64,000 nt of DNA from NCBI RefSeq assembly GCF_016862215.1, contig NZ_BOMN01000033.1:1-64000 (forward strand). The letters run 5' to 3'. Shown piece by piece: positions 1 to 8,400 of the stretch (positions within the stretch are counted from its first letter, which is position 1; each line of letters begins with the position of its first letter). Both the position numbers and the translations under genes were made by a program. The notes under the pieces are model-generated. The model did not search any database. It had not been told where the DNA came from and saw only the letters and a program-made list of their open reading frames with translations. This DNA comes from Winogradskya humida. Its GTDB lineage: Bacteria; Actinomycetota; Actinomycetes; Mycobacteriales; Micromonosporaceae.

Positions 1-1750
1 TTGCGCCCGCGCTGGCAGGGGTGGGTGTGGTCGCGCCCGCGTCGACCGGCGTTGTGGTGTTCGCATCCCCGCCTATAGGGCTGGGTGTGGTTGCGCCTGC
101 ATCGACCGGGCTGGGCGTGGTCGCACCCGCGTCGACCGGGGCAGGAGTCGTCCCACCTGCGTCGACCGGGCTGGGTGTGGTTGCGCCTGTGTCGACCGGG
201 GCGGGAGTCGTCGTGCCGGTGTTGACGGGGGCGGGGGCCGTCGAGCCTGTGTCGGCCGGTGTTGCAGCCGGAGTTTCTGTCCCGGTGTTTACCGGCGCAG
301 TCGTTCCAGTCTCGACCGGAGCCGGAGCACTCGTCCCGCTCCCAGCCGGTGGAGTCGAACCCGCACCAGTCCCGCCAGCCACAGGCGCGCCAGTCCCAGC
401 GCCAGCGCCAACGCCAGTCCCAGCGCCAGCGCCAGCGCCAGTCCCCGCACCGGCGCCAACTCCCGCACCAATGCCTGCCCCTGCCCCGACGCCCGCACCC
501 GTTCCCGCGCCGACTCCCGCGCCGGGCTCAGCGCCCTGCCCCGCGCCGACTCCCGGGCCAGACCCGTTGCCAGTCCCCGTACCAGATCCGACGCCCTGTC
601 CTGCACCAACTCCCGTGCCGGACCCGACGCCCTGCCCCGCACCAACTCCCTCGCCGGTGCCGGCTCCCGGGCCGGATCCGTTGCCGGCCCCCGTGCCTGA
701 TCCGACGCCTGTTCCCGCGCCAGGTCCTGTACCCGCGCCGGCGCCAGGACCGACGCCCTGGCCGGATCCGCCGGTGGGGACCTCTGGACCATCCACGGTG
801 GTCGACGGCGGGTTGTTCGGCCCGGTGATTTCTGTGTTGAGGGGTGGGCGGTTGGAGTTCAGGTTGGGGGTGTTGTGGCCGTCGCCGAACTGGTCGCCGA
901 ATTCCTGGGCGTAATGGTGGGCCATTCCGCCGATGACGGAGGAGGAGAAAGTGGCGAAGGGGTTGAAGCCTCCGCCTCCCACCATCATGGTGAAGAGGCC
1001 TTCGAAGAGGGTTTCGCTGAGGCCGGAGAGGCCTTCCTTGCTGAAGATGTTCTTGTTGATTTTAGGGTAGAGCTTGCCGCCGATCATGTGCATGCCGCTG
1101 ACGCCCGCGCCGATGAAGGCGCCGCCGGCGAAGGACATTGCCAGATCTTTGTAGTCGATGCCTTTTCGGTTGCCTTCGAGGATCTGGGTTACCTGGGCGG
1201 CGGCGCTCTGCCAGAGTTCTTCGAGGCCTTCTTCGAGCGCTTCCCAGGCTAGTTTCATCAGCTGGTTGCGCAGCTTCGACTTGAGGAAGTCGATCAGGGC
1301 CTTGACGATCTGCTGGCCGATTTTGATGAGGCCGGGGACTGCGGGGGCGCCGAAGCCCGAGGCCAGGGCGAAGGCGATCTCGACTACCTGGGTGAAGGCC
1401 GCGATGACGATGTTGTACTGGGCGGATTCCGATTCCAGGGCGAAATTGTAGGCGGCGTCGCCGAGGGCGTTGGAGATGTTGCCGCCGGTGGGGACGTTTT
1501 TGGTGATGCCTACCTGGAACTGGTTGAACGCGTCGGCTGCGGGGCCGTCGAGGCTGCTGCCGAGCATGTTGCCCAGGTTGCCGGTGGCGCCCATGCCGCC
1601 GAGCAGCGTACTCGTGAAGCCGTAGAGCTCTTCGCCCATTGCGCGCAGGGCGGTGGGGTCGGCCTTGGGGAATTCCTCACCGACCCCGTACAGGATGAGG
1701 TCGTACGCCCATTGCCATTCGGGGTCGTTGGGAATGTGGAAGTCGGGCAT
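1..1750 (-). CDS. Large WXG100-like / polymorphic-toxin-type protein, N-terminal part (3' end outside window)
   Basis: An open frame begins at an ATG at 1750 (starting MPDFHIPNDPEWQWAYDL) and stays open to the left edge, so about 583 N-terminal residues are visible and the C-terminus is missing. The first ~130 residues are helical and include an ESX-substrate-like segment (GPAADAFNQF). A following segment has several hydrophobic stretches rich in Ala/Gly. From about residue 320 the chain becomes a Gly/Ala/Thr linker (GAGTG-type repeats). From about residue 465 it becomes a Pro/Thr repeat with the recurring unit VDAGATTPSP. This head-plus-linker build is that of actinobacterial WXG-type polymorphic toxins and CpnT-like proteins, in which the activity sits at the C-terminus. 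It lies 18 bp behind the upstream EspC-like gene, on the same strand. Family placement is good at the level of T7SS-linked large protein; the toxic activity cannot be judged. Confidence 0.75.
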   Translation of the reverse strand, partial: MPDFHIPNDPEWQWAYDLILYGVGEEFPKADPTALRAMGEELYGFTSTLLGGMGATGNLGNMLGSSLDGPAADAFNQFQVGITKNVPTGGNISNALGDAAYNFALESESAQYNIVIAAFTQVVEIAFALASGFGAPAVPGLIKIGQQIVKALIDFLKSKLRNQLMKLAWEALEEGLEELWQSAAAQVTQILEGNRKGIDYKDLAMSFAGGAFIGAGVSGMHMIGGKLYPKINKNIFSKEGLSGLSETLFEGLFTMMVGGGGFNPFATFSSSVIGGMAHHYAQEFGDQFGDGHNTPNLNSNRPPLNTEITGPNNPPSTTVDGPEVPTGGSGQGVGPGAGAGTGPGAGTGVGSGTGAGNGSGPGAGTGEGVGAGQGVGSGTGVGAGQGVGSGTGTGNGSGPGVGAGQGAEPGAGVGAGTGAGVGAGAGIGAGVGAGAGTGAGAGAGTGVGAGAGTGAPVAGGTGAGSTPPAGSGTSAPAPVETGTTAPVNTGTETPAATPADTGSTAPAPVNTGTTTPAPVDTGATTPSPVDAGGTTPAPVDAGATTPSPVDAGATTPSPIGGDANTTTPVDAGATTPTPASAGA

Positions 1751-1768
1751 GCCGGTTTTCGGGTGCCT

Positions 1769-3022
1769 TTACTCGCCGGCGAGCAGCGGGGTCGGCGTAC
1801 CGTCCGGGCTGTAGCTGAGGAAAAGCGGCTGGTATCCGGGGGCGGTGGCGTCGACGTTCGGGTTTTCCTTGACCACGAAGAACTGGCGGCCTTCCGAGTC
1901 GATCTGCTGTCCGTCCGGTGTGGTCACCGCGGTGTTGCCGAGCGGGGTGATGGCGTCGTAGAGGTTGGCGTCGACGCGGGTGCTGCCGTCCGGGAACGGG
2001 TTCAGCGCCTCGAGGCGGTAACCCTCGGGGAGGGGTTCACCGCCGATATGAGCGGTCGCATATTCCGGCTTCATCATGTACGACGAAATGGCCGGCATAG
2101 CGGGCGTCGAGCGGGCGAGGAGCGGCTCCGACATGACATTGCGCTCGGCGGGGAGCAGTGGCTCCTCGGCCGGAATGGCTTTCTCCCTGCGGAGCGCGAG
2201 CATCGGCGTGGCCTCGGCGGTGACTTCATCCGGCTTGACGGAGCGCATGGCGACCCGCTGACGGGCGAGCAAGGGCGTGCCCTCTGTCGTGGGTTCGCCG
2301 GGCTTGACGGAACGCATGACGGCCCGCTGGCGGGAGAGCAGAGGAGTGCCTTCGCTCGCCAGGACGCCCTGCTTGCGGGCAAGCATGGGAGTGCCCTCGG
2401 TGGTGGGTTCCCAGGTGCGGCCCTCGAGGGTGAGTGGCTCGCTGCCATCGGTGTTGGGTTCCAGGGTGCGGCCCCGGACAGTCTGCATGGGAGTCATCTC
2501 GCCCGGGAGTGCTTCCCGCTGGAGGGCGAGCTTCGGTGTGGCCTCGGTCACGGGCTCACCCTGGCTGACGTCCATGCGCTTGGCCCTGGTGAAGCCGGAA
2601 AGCGGCAGGCCTTCCTGCGTCTCGGTCTCGGCTAGCGGGGCCTCGACGGCGCGGGCCGACTTGAAGGCGTGCATCTGGGGCAGGTTGGACTCGAAGTTGG
2701 CGGCCATCTGGTGACCGGCGTCGCGGGCCTCGTCGTCGACCTCGCGATAGAGCTTGCCGCTTTCGCGCAGGCCCGCCGCGGTGTAGTCGAGCGTGCCCTT
2801 GATACCGCCGATGAGCTGCTCGAGGTTGTCCATGCCGCCGAGGAACTTCTTGGAGAACTGCGTCCCCATGTCGTCGTCCCCCCAGGCGTTCCCGTATCGC
2901 GCGCGCAGGGAGGTCAGCTGCTCGAGGTACGTCTGGTAGAGCTGGACGTGCTCGCCGTACGCGTCGCCGACATTGCTGACGCCTTCGGGGTTGACCCAGA
3001 GCCGGCCACCGGGGTTCGTCAT
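1769..3022 (-). CDS. EspC/WXG100-like T7SS substrate with internal repeats
   Basis: This 417-aa protein starts at an ATG at 3022 that overlaps the stop of the upstream gene (ATGA). The N-terminal ~110 residues are helical and carry an ESX-substrate signature (YGNAWGDDDMGTQF) resembling the W-G-D-D-x-x-G motif of EspC-type proteins. A YxxxD sequence (YREVD) follows near residue 95, matching the general T7SS export signal. Residues ~140-330 are a low-complexity array of imperfect repeats (TEGTPLLARQR, MRSVKP, TEATPMLA). The last ~90 residues form a compact domain containing GGEPLPEGYRLEALNPFPDGS-like and GYQPLFLSYSPDGTPTP-like strands. It sits between a YbaB-like gene and the large WXG-like gene and is probably co-transcribed and secreted with the latter. 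The role of the repeats is unknown. Confidence 0.75.
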   Translation of the reverse strand: MTNPGGRLWVNPEGVSNVGDAYGEHVQLYQTYLEQLTSLRARYGNAWGDDDMGTQFSKKFLGGMDNLEQLIGGIKGTLDYTAAGLRESGKLYREVDDEARDAGHQMAANFESNLPQMHAFKSARAVEAPLAETETQEGLPLSGFTRAKRMDVSQGEPVTEATPKLALQREALPGEMTPMQTVRGRTLEPNTDGSEPLTLEGRTWEPTTEGTPMLARKQGVLASEGTPLLSRQRAVMRSVKPGEPTTEGTPLLARQRVAMRSVKPDEVTAEATPMLALRREKAIPAEEPLLPAERNVMSEPLLARSTPAMPAISSYMMKPEYATAHIGGEPLPEGYRLEALNPFPDGSTRVDANLYDAITPLGNTAVTTPDGQQIDSEGRQFFVVKENPNVDATAPGYQPLFLSYSPDGTPTPLLAGE

Positions 3023-3435
3023 GAGCTCTGCCGTCCCATGCCGAGGATCTCGCGGACGCTGGTGGCCATCCGCGGCTCGGCGGGCATGAACGCGTCCGCT
3101 CCGGCTGTGCCTCTGACCAGGGAGTGGGCGTCCAGCCCCTCGGGCATCATCGGGGCGAGCACGGCGGCTGCCTGATCCATGACGGATTCTTTCGCTTCCG
3201 CGTACGTCGTCATGATGAGCTCGGTCAGGTCTGCCGGGGTGAGACGTTTGTGTGCGCTGGTCGGGAACTTGATGTCCGTCATGACGCCGTTCTGACCGAC
3301 GGTGACGCTCACCTCGCGCCGCGGTGATGTGGCGGTCGCCGAGAGCTCGCTCATTCGGCGTTGCATCTCGGTGAGGCTGCTGCGTTGCTTCTGATATTCC
3401 TCGAACAGGTTCTCGATGCGCTCGTTGAAGTTCAC
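3019..3435 (-). CDS. YbaB/EbfC-family protein
   Basis: The 138-aa product begins MNFNERIENLFEEYQKQ. It has a helical N-terminus, a central beta segment (REVSVTVGQNGVMTDIKFP) and a C-terminal helix rich in Ala/Met, which is the layout of the YbaB/EbfC family of small dimeric nucleoid-associated proteins. In actinobacteria, divergent members of this family are commonly encoded next to ESX substrates and may act as partners or chaperones instead of DNA binders; that role is inference here. Its stop overlaps the start of the EspC-like gene, so translational coupling is likely. It is the first gene of a leftward operon diverging from the ESX locus. Confidence 0.8.
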   Translation of the reverse strand: MNFNERIENLFEEYQKQRSSLTEMQRRMSELSATATSPRREVSVTVGQNGVMTDIKFPTSAHKRLTPADLTELIMTTYAEAKESVMDQAAAVLAPMMPEGLDAHSLVRGTAGADAFMPAEPRMATSVREILGMGRQSS

Positions 3436-3737
3436 CCGCAGAGCCCCCTAACAGCCGAGTCCACCGAAACCACGCCACCACGTCAGCGTTCAGTGAAAAA
3501 CGTGGCGGGACCGTGCGGAAGAGCCGCGCCCGAACGAGGGCATGAACAGGCAGCAGGATCTTCCCCATGACCGCCCGACCGGGCGAAGCCGTGCAATGTT
3601 GTGCCGACTTTTGGACATGTACGCCCTCTGGAGTTGTCCTTCCGCGGGCCTGTGCATCAACACTCATCCCTGCGAAGCGATACGAAGTCGCACGATGCGA
3701 TGCGTAGTCAATGGCGCACAACGTGAGGAGTACGGCT
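3436..3737. promoter_or_regulatory. Divergent intergenic region between effector operon and ESX operon
   Basis: About 300 bp separate the leftward YbaB/effector operon from the rightward WXG100 genes, so promoters for both directions must lie here. I see less GC-rich patches around 3596-3660 and short repeats of GATGCGATGCG type at 3690-3705, but no -10/-35 pair or operator that I can assign with confidence. Confidence 0.4.
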
Positions 3738-4058
3738 GTGACCATGCCGACCGTTAGCACTACCGAACAGGGCATGCAGCGTGCTGCCCAGGAGTTCTCG
3801 GACAAGGCGACCGAGTTCACCAGCTCGCTGCAGGCCGTCAACAGCCAGATGGCCACCCTGCAGGGCTCGTGGACCGGTCAGGCCTCGGCCGGCTTCAACC
3901 AGGCGATGGACAGCTGGGAAGGATCCTTCCAGCGGGTCATCAACGAGCTGATCAACATGCTCGACGTCATGGGCGTGACCACCAAGGGTTACATCCAGTC
4001 CGAGGACACCGCCGCGAGCACGGCCAACTCGTTCGGTGCGGCCCTCCCGGGCATCTGA
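3738..4058 (+). CDS. WXG100 family T7SS target (EsxB-like)
   Basis: This small helical secreted protein has a WXG motif at its helix-turn-helix centre (GSWTGQAS) and a C-terminal YxxxE signal (YIQSE). The usual family length is ~100 residues. I choose the GTG at 3738 (106 aa) because GAGGAG at 3725-3730 sits 7 bp upstream; an ATG at 3744 is also possible, while starting at 3711 would give an over-long 115-aa product. It is followed within 56 bp by a second WXG100 gene, the standard EsxB/EsxA heterodimer arrangement. It is expected to be exported by the EccB/C/D complex encoded downstream. Confidence 0.92.
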   Translation: MTMPTVSTTEQGMQRAAQEFSDKATEFTSSLQAVNSQMATLQGSWTGQASAGFNQAMDSWEGSFQRVINELINMLDVMGVTTKGYIQSEDTAASTANSFGAALPGI

Positions 4059-4113
4059 TCCCTGAGCTCGGCCCCTACCTACCCGCAGATTCCCAGGAAG
4101 AGGAAGGACCCAG

Positions 4114-4416
4114 GTGTCCAACTATACGTTCGACTTCAACCAGGCCGACGCCACGTTGACCGACATGAACTCCATCAACACCCGCATCAAGTCTGCGCTG
4201 GAGCAGATGGAGCAGACCGTCGAGGCCAGCCTCGCCGAGTGGACCGGTGCCGCGCAGCAGCAGTACTACGTCTCCAAGGCCGCCTGGAACCAGTCGGCGA
4301 ACGAGATGTCCATCTACCTGGATCAGGCTCGTTCGACGCTGATGCAGATCTCGGACAACTACGGCTCGACCGAGCAGCGCCACGCGCAGATCTGGAACGA
4401 CGTCCGCGGCGGCTGA
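4114..4416 (+). CDS. WXG100 family T7SS target (EsxA-like)
   Basis: This is a 100-aa helical protein with the WXG turn (AEWTGAAQQQ) near residue 43 and a C-terminal YxxxE (YGSTE). It starts at a GTG at 4114, with GAGGAAGGA just upstream as ribosome binding site. Together with the preceding gene it forms the expected WXG100 partner pair. A near-perfect GC-rich hairpin lies 63 bp downstream and could uncouple expression of this pair from the rest of the locus. Confidence 0.93.
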   Translation: MSNYTFDFNQADATLTDMNSINTRIKSALEQMEQTVEASLAEWTGAAQQQYYVSKAAWNQSANEMSIYLDQARSTLMQISDNYGSTEQRHAQIWNDVRGG

Positions 4417-4478
4417 TCCCCGCCTGGCCGGTCATCGAGCGTCGCGACGACGTGGGTGGCCGGCCTGTTCACGTCCCT

Positions 4479-4506
4479 CGGCCCGGAGTGCACCACTCCC
4501 GGGCCG
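4479..4506 (+). terminator. Hairpin after the WXG100 pair
   Basis: CGGCCCGGAGTG at 4479-4490 pairs with CACTCCCGGGCCG at 4494-4506 around a 3-nt loop, with a single bulged base. There is no T-run directly after it, so it may act as an attenuator, a processing site or an mRNA stabiliser for the esx pair instead of a strict intrinsic terminator. Confidence 0.5.
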
Positions 4507-4592
4507 CTGGGCTTTCCGGCCGTGGTGACGCTGAGGTGACACGGCCGCTGAAACAATGGCCGCAGTGACAAGCAGTGACGAAATGGGGCTCC

Positions 4593-5405
4593 ATGGGCAT
4601 CAATTTCGACTACGCCAATGAAGAGGCGATCGACAAGATCGGCGTACTCACCAGCCACGACACCTCGCTGGGTGAGGATTCAGGCTGGACGCGCTCGGTG
4701 ATTCAGAAGATCAAGAACGACATCCTGAACTCGCCGCAGACCAAGGCCGCCTCGTCGAGCTTCGACCGCGGCGACTACGACTCCGACGAGCTGGCGGCCT
4801 GGGACTGGTACCAGGACAACGTGGTCGACCAGGACCACTGGAAGCAGCTGGTCAAGGACTACAACGCCGACGTCACCAACCCGGACCACGTGGACCCCGC
4901 GGACTACGACCCGGAGCACCAGTACATCCCCAAGGATGACGGTGCGATCGCCCCGCCGGAGACGTCGACCTACAGCGGTTCCAACAACCCGAACCACGAG
5001 CTGGCTGTCAGCACCGAGGCGCTCAACTTCATGGCGGGCCAGCTGGACCAGATCGTCGGCGACGGCACCGGCATGCTGTTCGACGCGCGCAACACCCTCA
5101 ACGCCATCGCGATGAAGCCGGGCGGGTTCGCCAAGGCCGAGATCCTCCGGCAGAAGATCGACGGCGTCAACGCGACCGACGCGGGTCTGCGCGGCGACTC
5201 GATGGGCCTGATGCTCGCCGTCCACGAGGCGCTCTACGCCGTGAAGACCGGGCTGCGGCAGATGGCCCGCGACTACGACAACGCCGAGGACTTCAACTCG
5301 ATGACCGCCGACCAGCTCGGGGAGTCGATGGGCAGCGCGTGGGGCAAGATCGGCAATATCGGCGACTACGGCCAGGGCAGCGGCAGTACTGCCGGCGGTA
5401 ACTGA
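4593..5405 (+). CDS. ESX-locus helical protein, probable T7SS-associated protein
   Basis: The 270-aa product starts MGINFDYANEEAIDK at the ATG at 4593; a GTG at 4575 would add six residues. It has an acidic, Asp/Tyr-rich first half (repeated DPADYDPEH-type sequence) and a helical second half with a YxxxE export-type signal (YDNAE) before a short Gly/Ser tail. No catalytic motif is visible. Its position between the WXG100 pair and the giant WXG-headed protein, and the T7SS signal, suggest it is a secreted substrate or a partner of the next protein. I do not recognise a named family. Confidence 0.75.
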   Translation: MGINFDYANEEAIDKIGVLTSHDTSLGEDSGWTRSVIQKIKNDILNSPQTKAASSSFDRGDYDSDELAAWDWYQDNVVDQDHWKQLVKDYNADVTNPDHVDPADYDPEHQYIPKDDGAIAPPETSTYSGSNNPNHELAVSTEALNFMAGQLDQIVGDGTGMLFDARNTLNAIAMKPGGFAKAEILRQKIDGVNATDAGLRGDSMGLMLAVHEALYAVKTGLRQMARDYDNAEDFNSMTADQLGESMGSAWGKIGNIGDYGQGSGSTAGGN

Positions 5406-5441
5406 CACCCCCAGTTGTTGCGCTCGTGAAAGGGAAATGCA

Positions 5442-8400
5442 GTGCCTGACGATCCGAATCCGTGGTCGAACTCGGCCGAGGACGAAGCCACGTTCGTACC
5501 GCAAACCATTTCCACGAGCGATCTCAACGACTACAAGACCTGGGCCGAGGAGGACCGGGGCTGGCGCAAACTGCTGGCCTCGGTCACCGGGGGTGCGGCG
5601 CTGGCCACGGACGAGGGCCAGGCTGCCGCGGCGGCCCTGGTCAGCCCTCAGTCGGTGATGGACGCCGCTTCCGCGTTCCAGACGGCGTACCTCACCCTGC
5701 AATATCTTGAGAATTTTGTACGCACGCAGTCGCACGCGATCGCGGGCGAGGACAAGGCCTGGCAGGGCACCGCGGCTGACGCGTTCCTCGCCAAGATGGA
5801 CTTCCTCGCCGACTACCTGAAGGCGCAGTCCGAGCACATCGCCGGCGCGGACGGCACCGGTGGGGCCAACTCGATCCCCAACCAGCTCTACAAGAGCGCC
5901 AACTACCTCGCCTGGGCGCAGGAAACGGTGCACTACCTCGACTCGGCCTGGGCGAGCATCGCGTCGACCAACGGTGTCGGCAGTGGTGACGGTCTGGTGC
6001 CGATCAGTGGCACGCAGTACGAGAAACCGATGGCCCGGCAGATGTCGCAGGTCGTCGGCACGGTCGCTGATCAGTACGACTTCACGTACAGCGCCGTGAC
6101 GCCGCCCGACGGCAGCGGCACGCCCCCGGTGACGACACCCGACGTCGACAAGCCGGACCTGGACACCCCCGATATCCCCGATGTGGACACCCCGGATGTC
6201 CCCGACACCCCGGACATTCCGGATGTCGACACTCCGGACGTCCCCGACGTCGACGGCCCGGACACCCCGGACGTCAACAATCCCGATATCCCGGACGTCA
6301 ATTCCCCCGGCGGCAACCAGCCCGGTTTCAACCAGCCCGGCGTCAACACCCCCAACGTCAACACCCCTGCCTTCGACCCCTCGGGTGCGGGCGGCGGCGG
6401 TCCGAACGCGAGCACCCTCAATACGCCGAACGCGAACAGTTTCACCCCGCCGTCGCTGACCAACCCGGGTGGTGGCACCAACGGCGCCGGCCTGCCCGGC
6501 CTCGACACGAGCAACCTCGCAACCAACCCAGGCGGCGGCCCAGGTGGTGGTGGTGCCGGCTCGTTCACTCCGCCGGTCGTCCCGACCACTCCGGGCGGCG
6601 GCGGTTTCGGCTCGGCGAACCCCGGCGGCGGCGTCACGAGCCCCAGCATCAAGTCCCCGTCCTCGCAGAACGGCGGCAACACCGGCGCGGGCACCGCCAA
6701 CGTGAAGTCCCCGAACATCCCGGGCGCCCCCGGCGGCACCGACGGCTTCGGTGGCTCGACTCCCACGATCCCTTCCGCGGGCGGCACGGGAGCCGGCGGC
6801 ATCGGCGACGGGGTCGACGTCCCGGACCTCACCGCACCGGGCATCACCTCGCCGGGCTCGACCGGCACGCTGCCGGGTTCGACGGGCGGCGGTATGCCGA
6901 TGATGCCGGGTGGCGGCGGTGGCGGCTCCGGAGCCGGTGGCAACTCACCGGGCATCCCGGAAACCCCCGACGCGAACGGCCTCCTCGGCGGCGACCAGGA
7001 CGACTTCAAGCCGGGAGCCTTCGGAGGGGCCGATTTGCCCAGCGCCCCGGGCGGCACGGCGGCCGGCGGCTCCGGTCTCGGCGACTTCCAGGCCCCGACC
7101 TTCGACGGCCCCTCCAGCACGCTGCCCGCAACCGGCGCAGGAACTGGCGGGATGGGTATGCCGTCGATGCCGGGTGGCGGTGGCGGGATGGGCGGCGCGC
7201 AAGGTTCGGGCATCCCGGACACACCCGACGCCAACGGTCTCGTCGGCGGCGACCTCAGCGACTGGGCCCCGAGCGGCGTCGGCGGCGTCGACGGCCCGGA
7301 CGCCAGCGGTGGCACGCTCCCGGGTGGTTCCGGTCTGAGCGATTTCCAGACTCCGTCGTTCGAGGCTCCGTCTTCGTCGGGGACGGTGCCGGGGACCGGT
7401 GGCATGGGTGTGCCGTCGATGCCGGGTGGCGGTGGTGGCATGGGTGGCGCTCAGGGTTCCGGCATTCCGGACACTCCCGACGCGAACGGCCTGGTCGGCG
7501 GCGACGCGGACGACTGGAAACCGGCAGGCGTCGGCGGGGTGGACGGCCCGGACGCATCGGCCGGCACGCTTCCGGGCGGTTCCGGTCTCAGTGACTTCCA
7601 GACTCCGTCGTTCGAGGCTCCGTCTTCGTCGGGGACGGTGCCTGGGACCGGTGGCATGGGTATGCCGTCGATGCCGGGCGGCGGTGGTGGCATGGGTGGC
7701 GCGCAAGGTTCGGGCATCCCCGACACCCCCGATGCGAACGGCCTTGTGGGCGGCGACGCGGACAACTGGAACCCCAGCGGCGTGGGCGGTGTGGACGGTC
7801 CGGACGCCGGAAGCGGCACTCTCCCGGGTGGTTCCGGTCTGAGCGACCTCCAGACCCCGTCGTTCGAGGCTCCGTCTTCGTCGGGGACGGTGCCGGGGAC
7901 CGGTGGCATGGGTATGCCGTCGATGCCGGGCGGCGGTGGTGGGATGGGCGGCGCTCAGGGTTCCGGCATCCCGGACACCCCTGACGCGAACGGCCTGGTC
8001 GGCGGCGACCCGAACGCCTGGAACCCGAGCGGTGCCGGCGGCGTTGACCTCCCGAGCGCCCCCGAGGGCACCCCCGCGGGCGGCGGCGGTCTCCAAACGC
8101 CGACCTTCGAAAGCCCGACCGTTCCTGAAGCGTCCGCAACGACCCTCCCGGCAACGGGAATGCCCACGATGCCGGGAATGCCTGGCGGCGGCTCGGGCAT
8201 GGGTGGCGCGCAGGGTTCGGGCATTCCCGACACCCCCGACGCGAACGGCCTGGTCGGCAGCGACCCGAACGCCTGGAACCCGAGCGGCGTCGGCGGCGTG
8301 GACCTCCCCAGCGCCCCGGACGGCACCGCAGCCGGCGGATCGGGCCTGACCGGCGACCTCCCCACCGACCCTCAGGCCATCCCGCAGGTCACCCTGCCGG

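Noticed and set aside
21..914. Long plus-strand frame rich in Ala/Pro/Val over the left edge
   Set aside because: It is the antisense of the Gly/Pro repeat linker of the minus-strand WXG-like gene, which has a sensible N-terminal domain and start at 1750. The plus frame has only low-complexity content.
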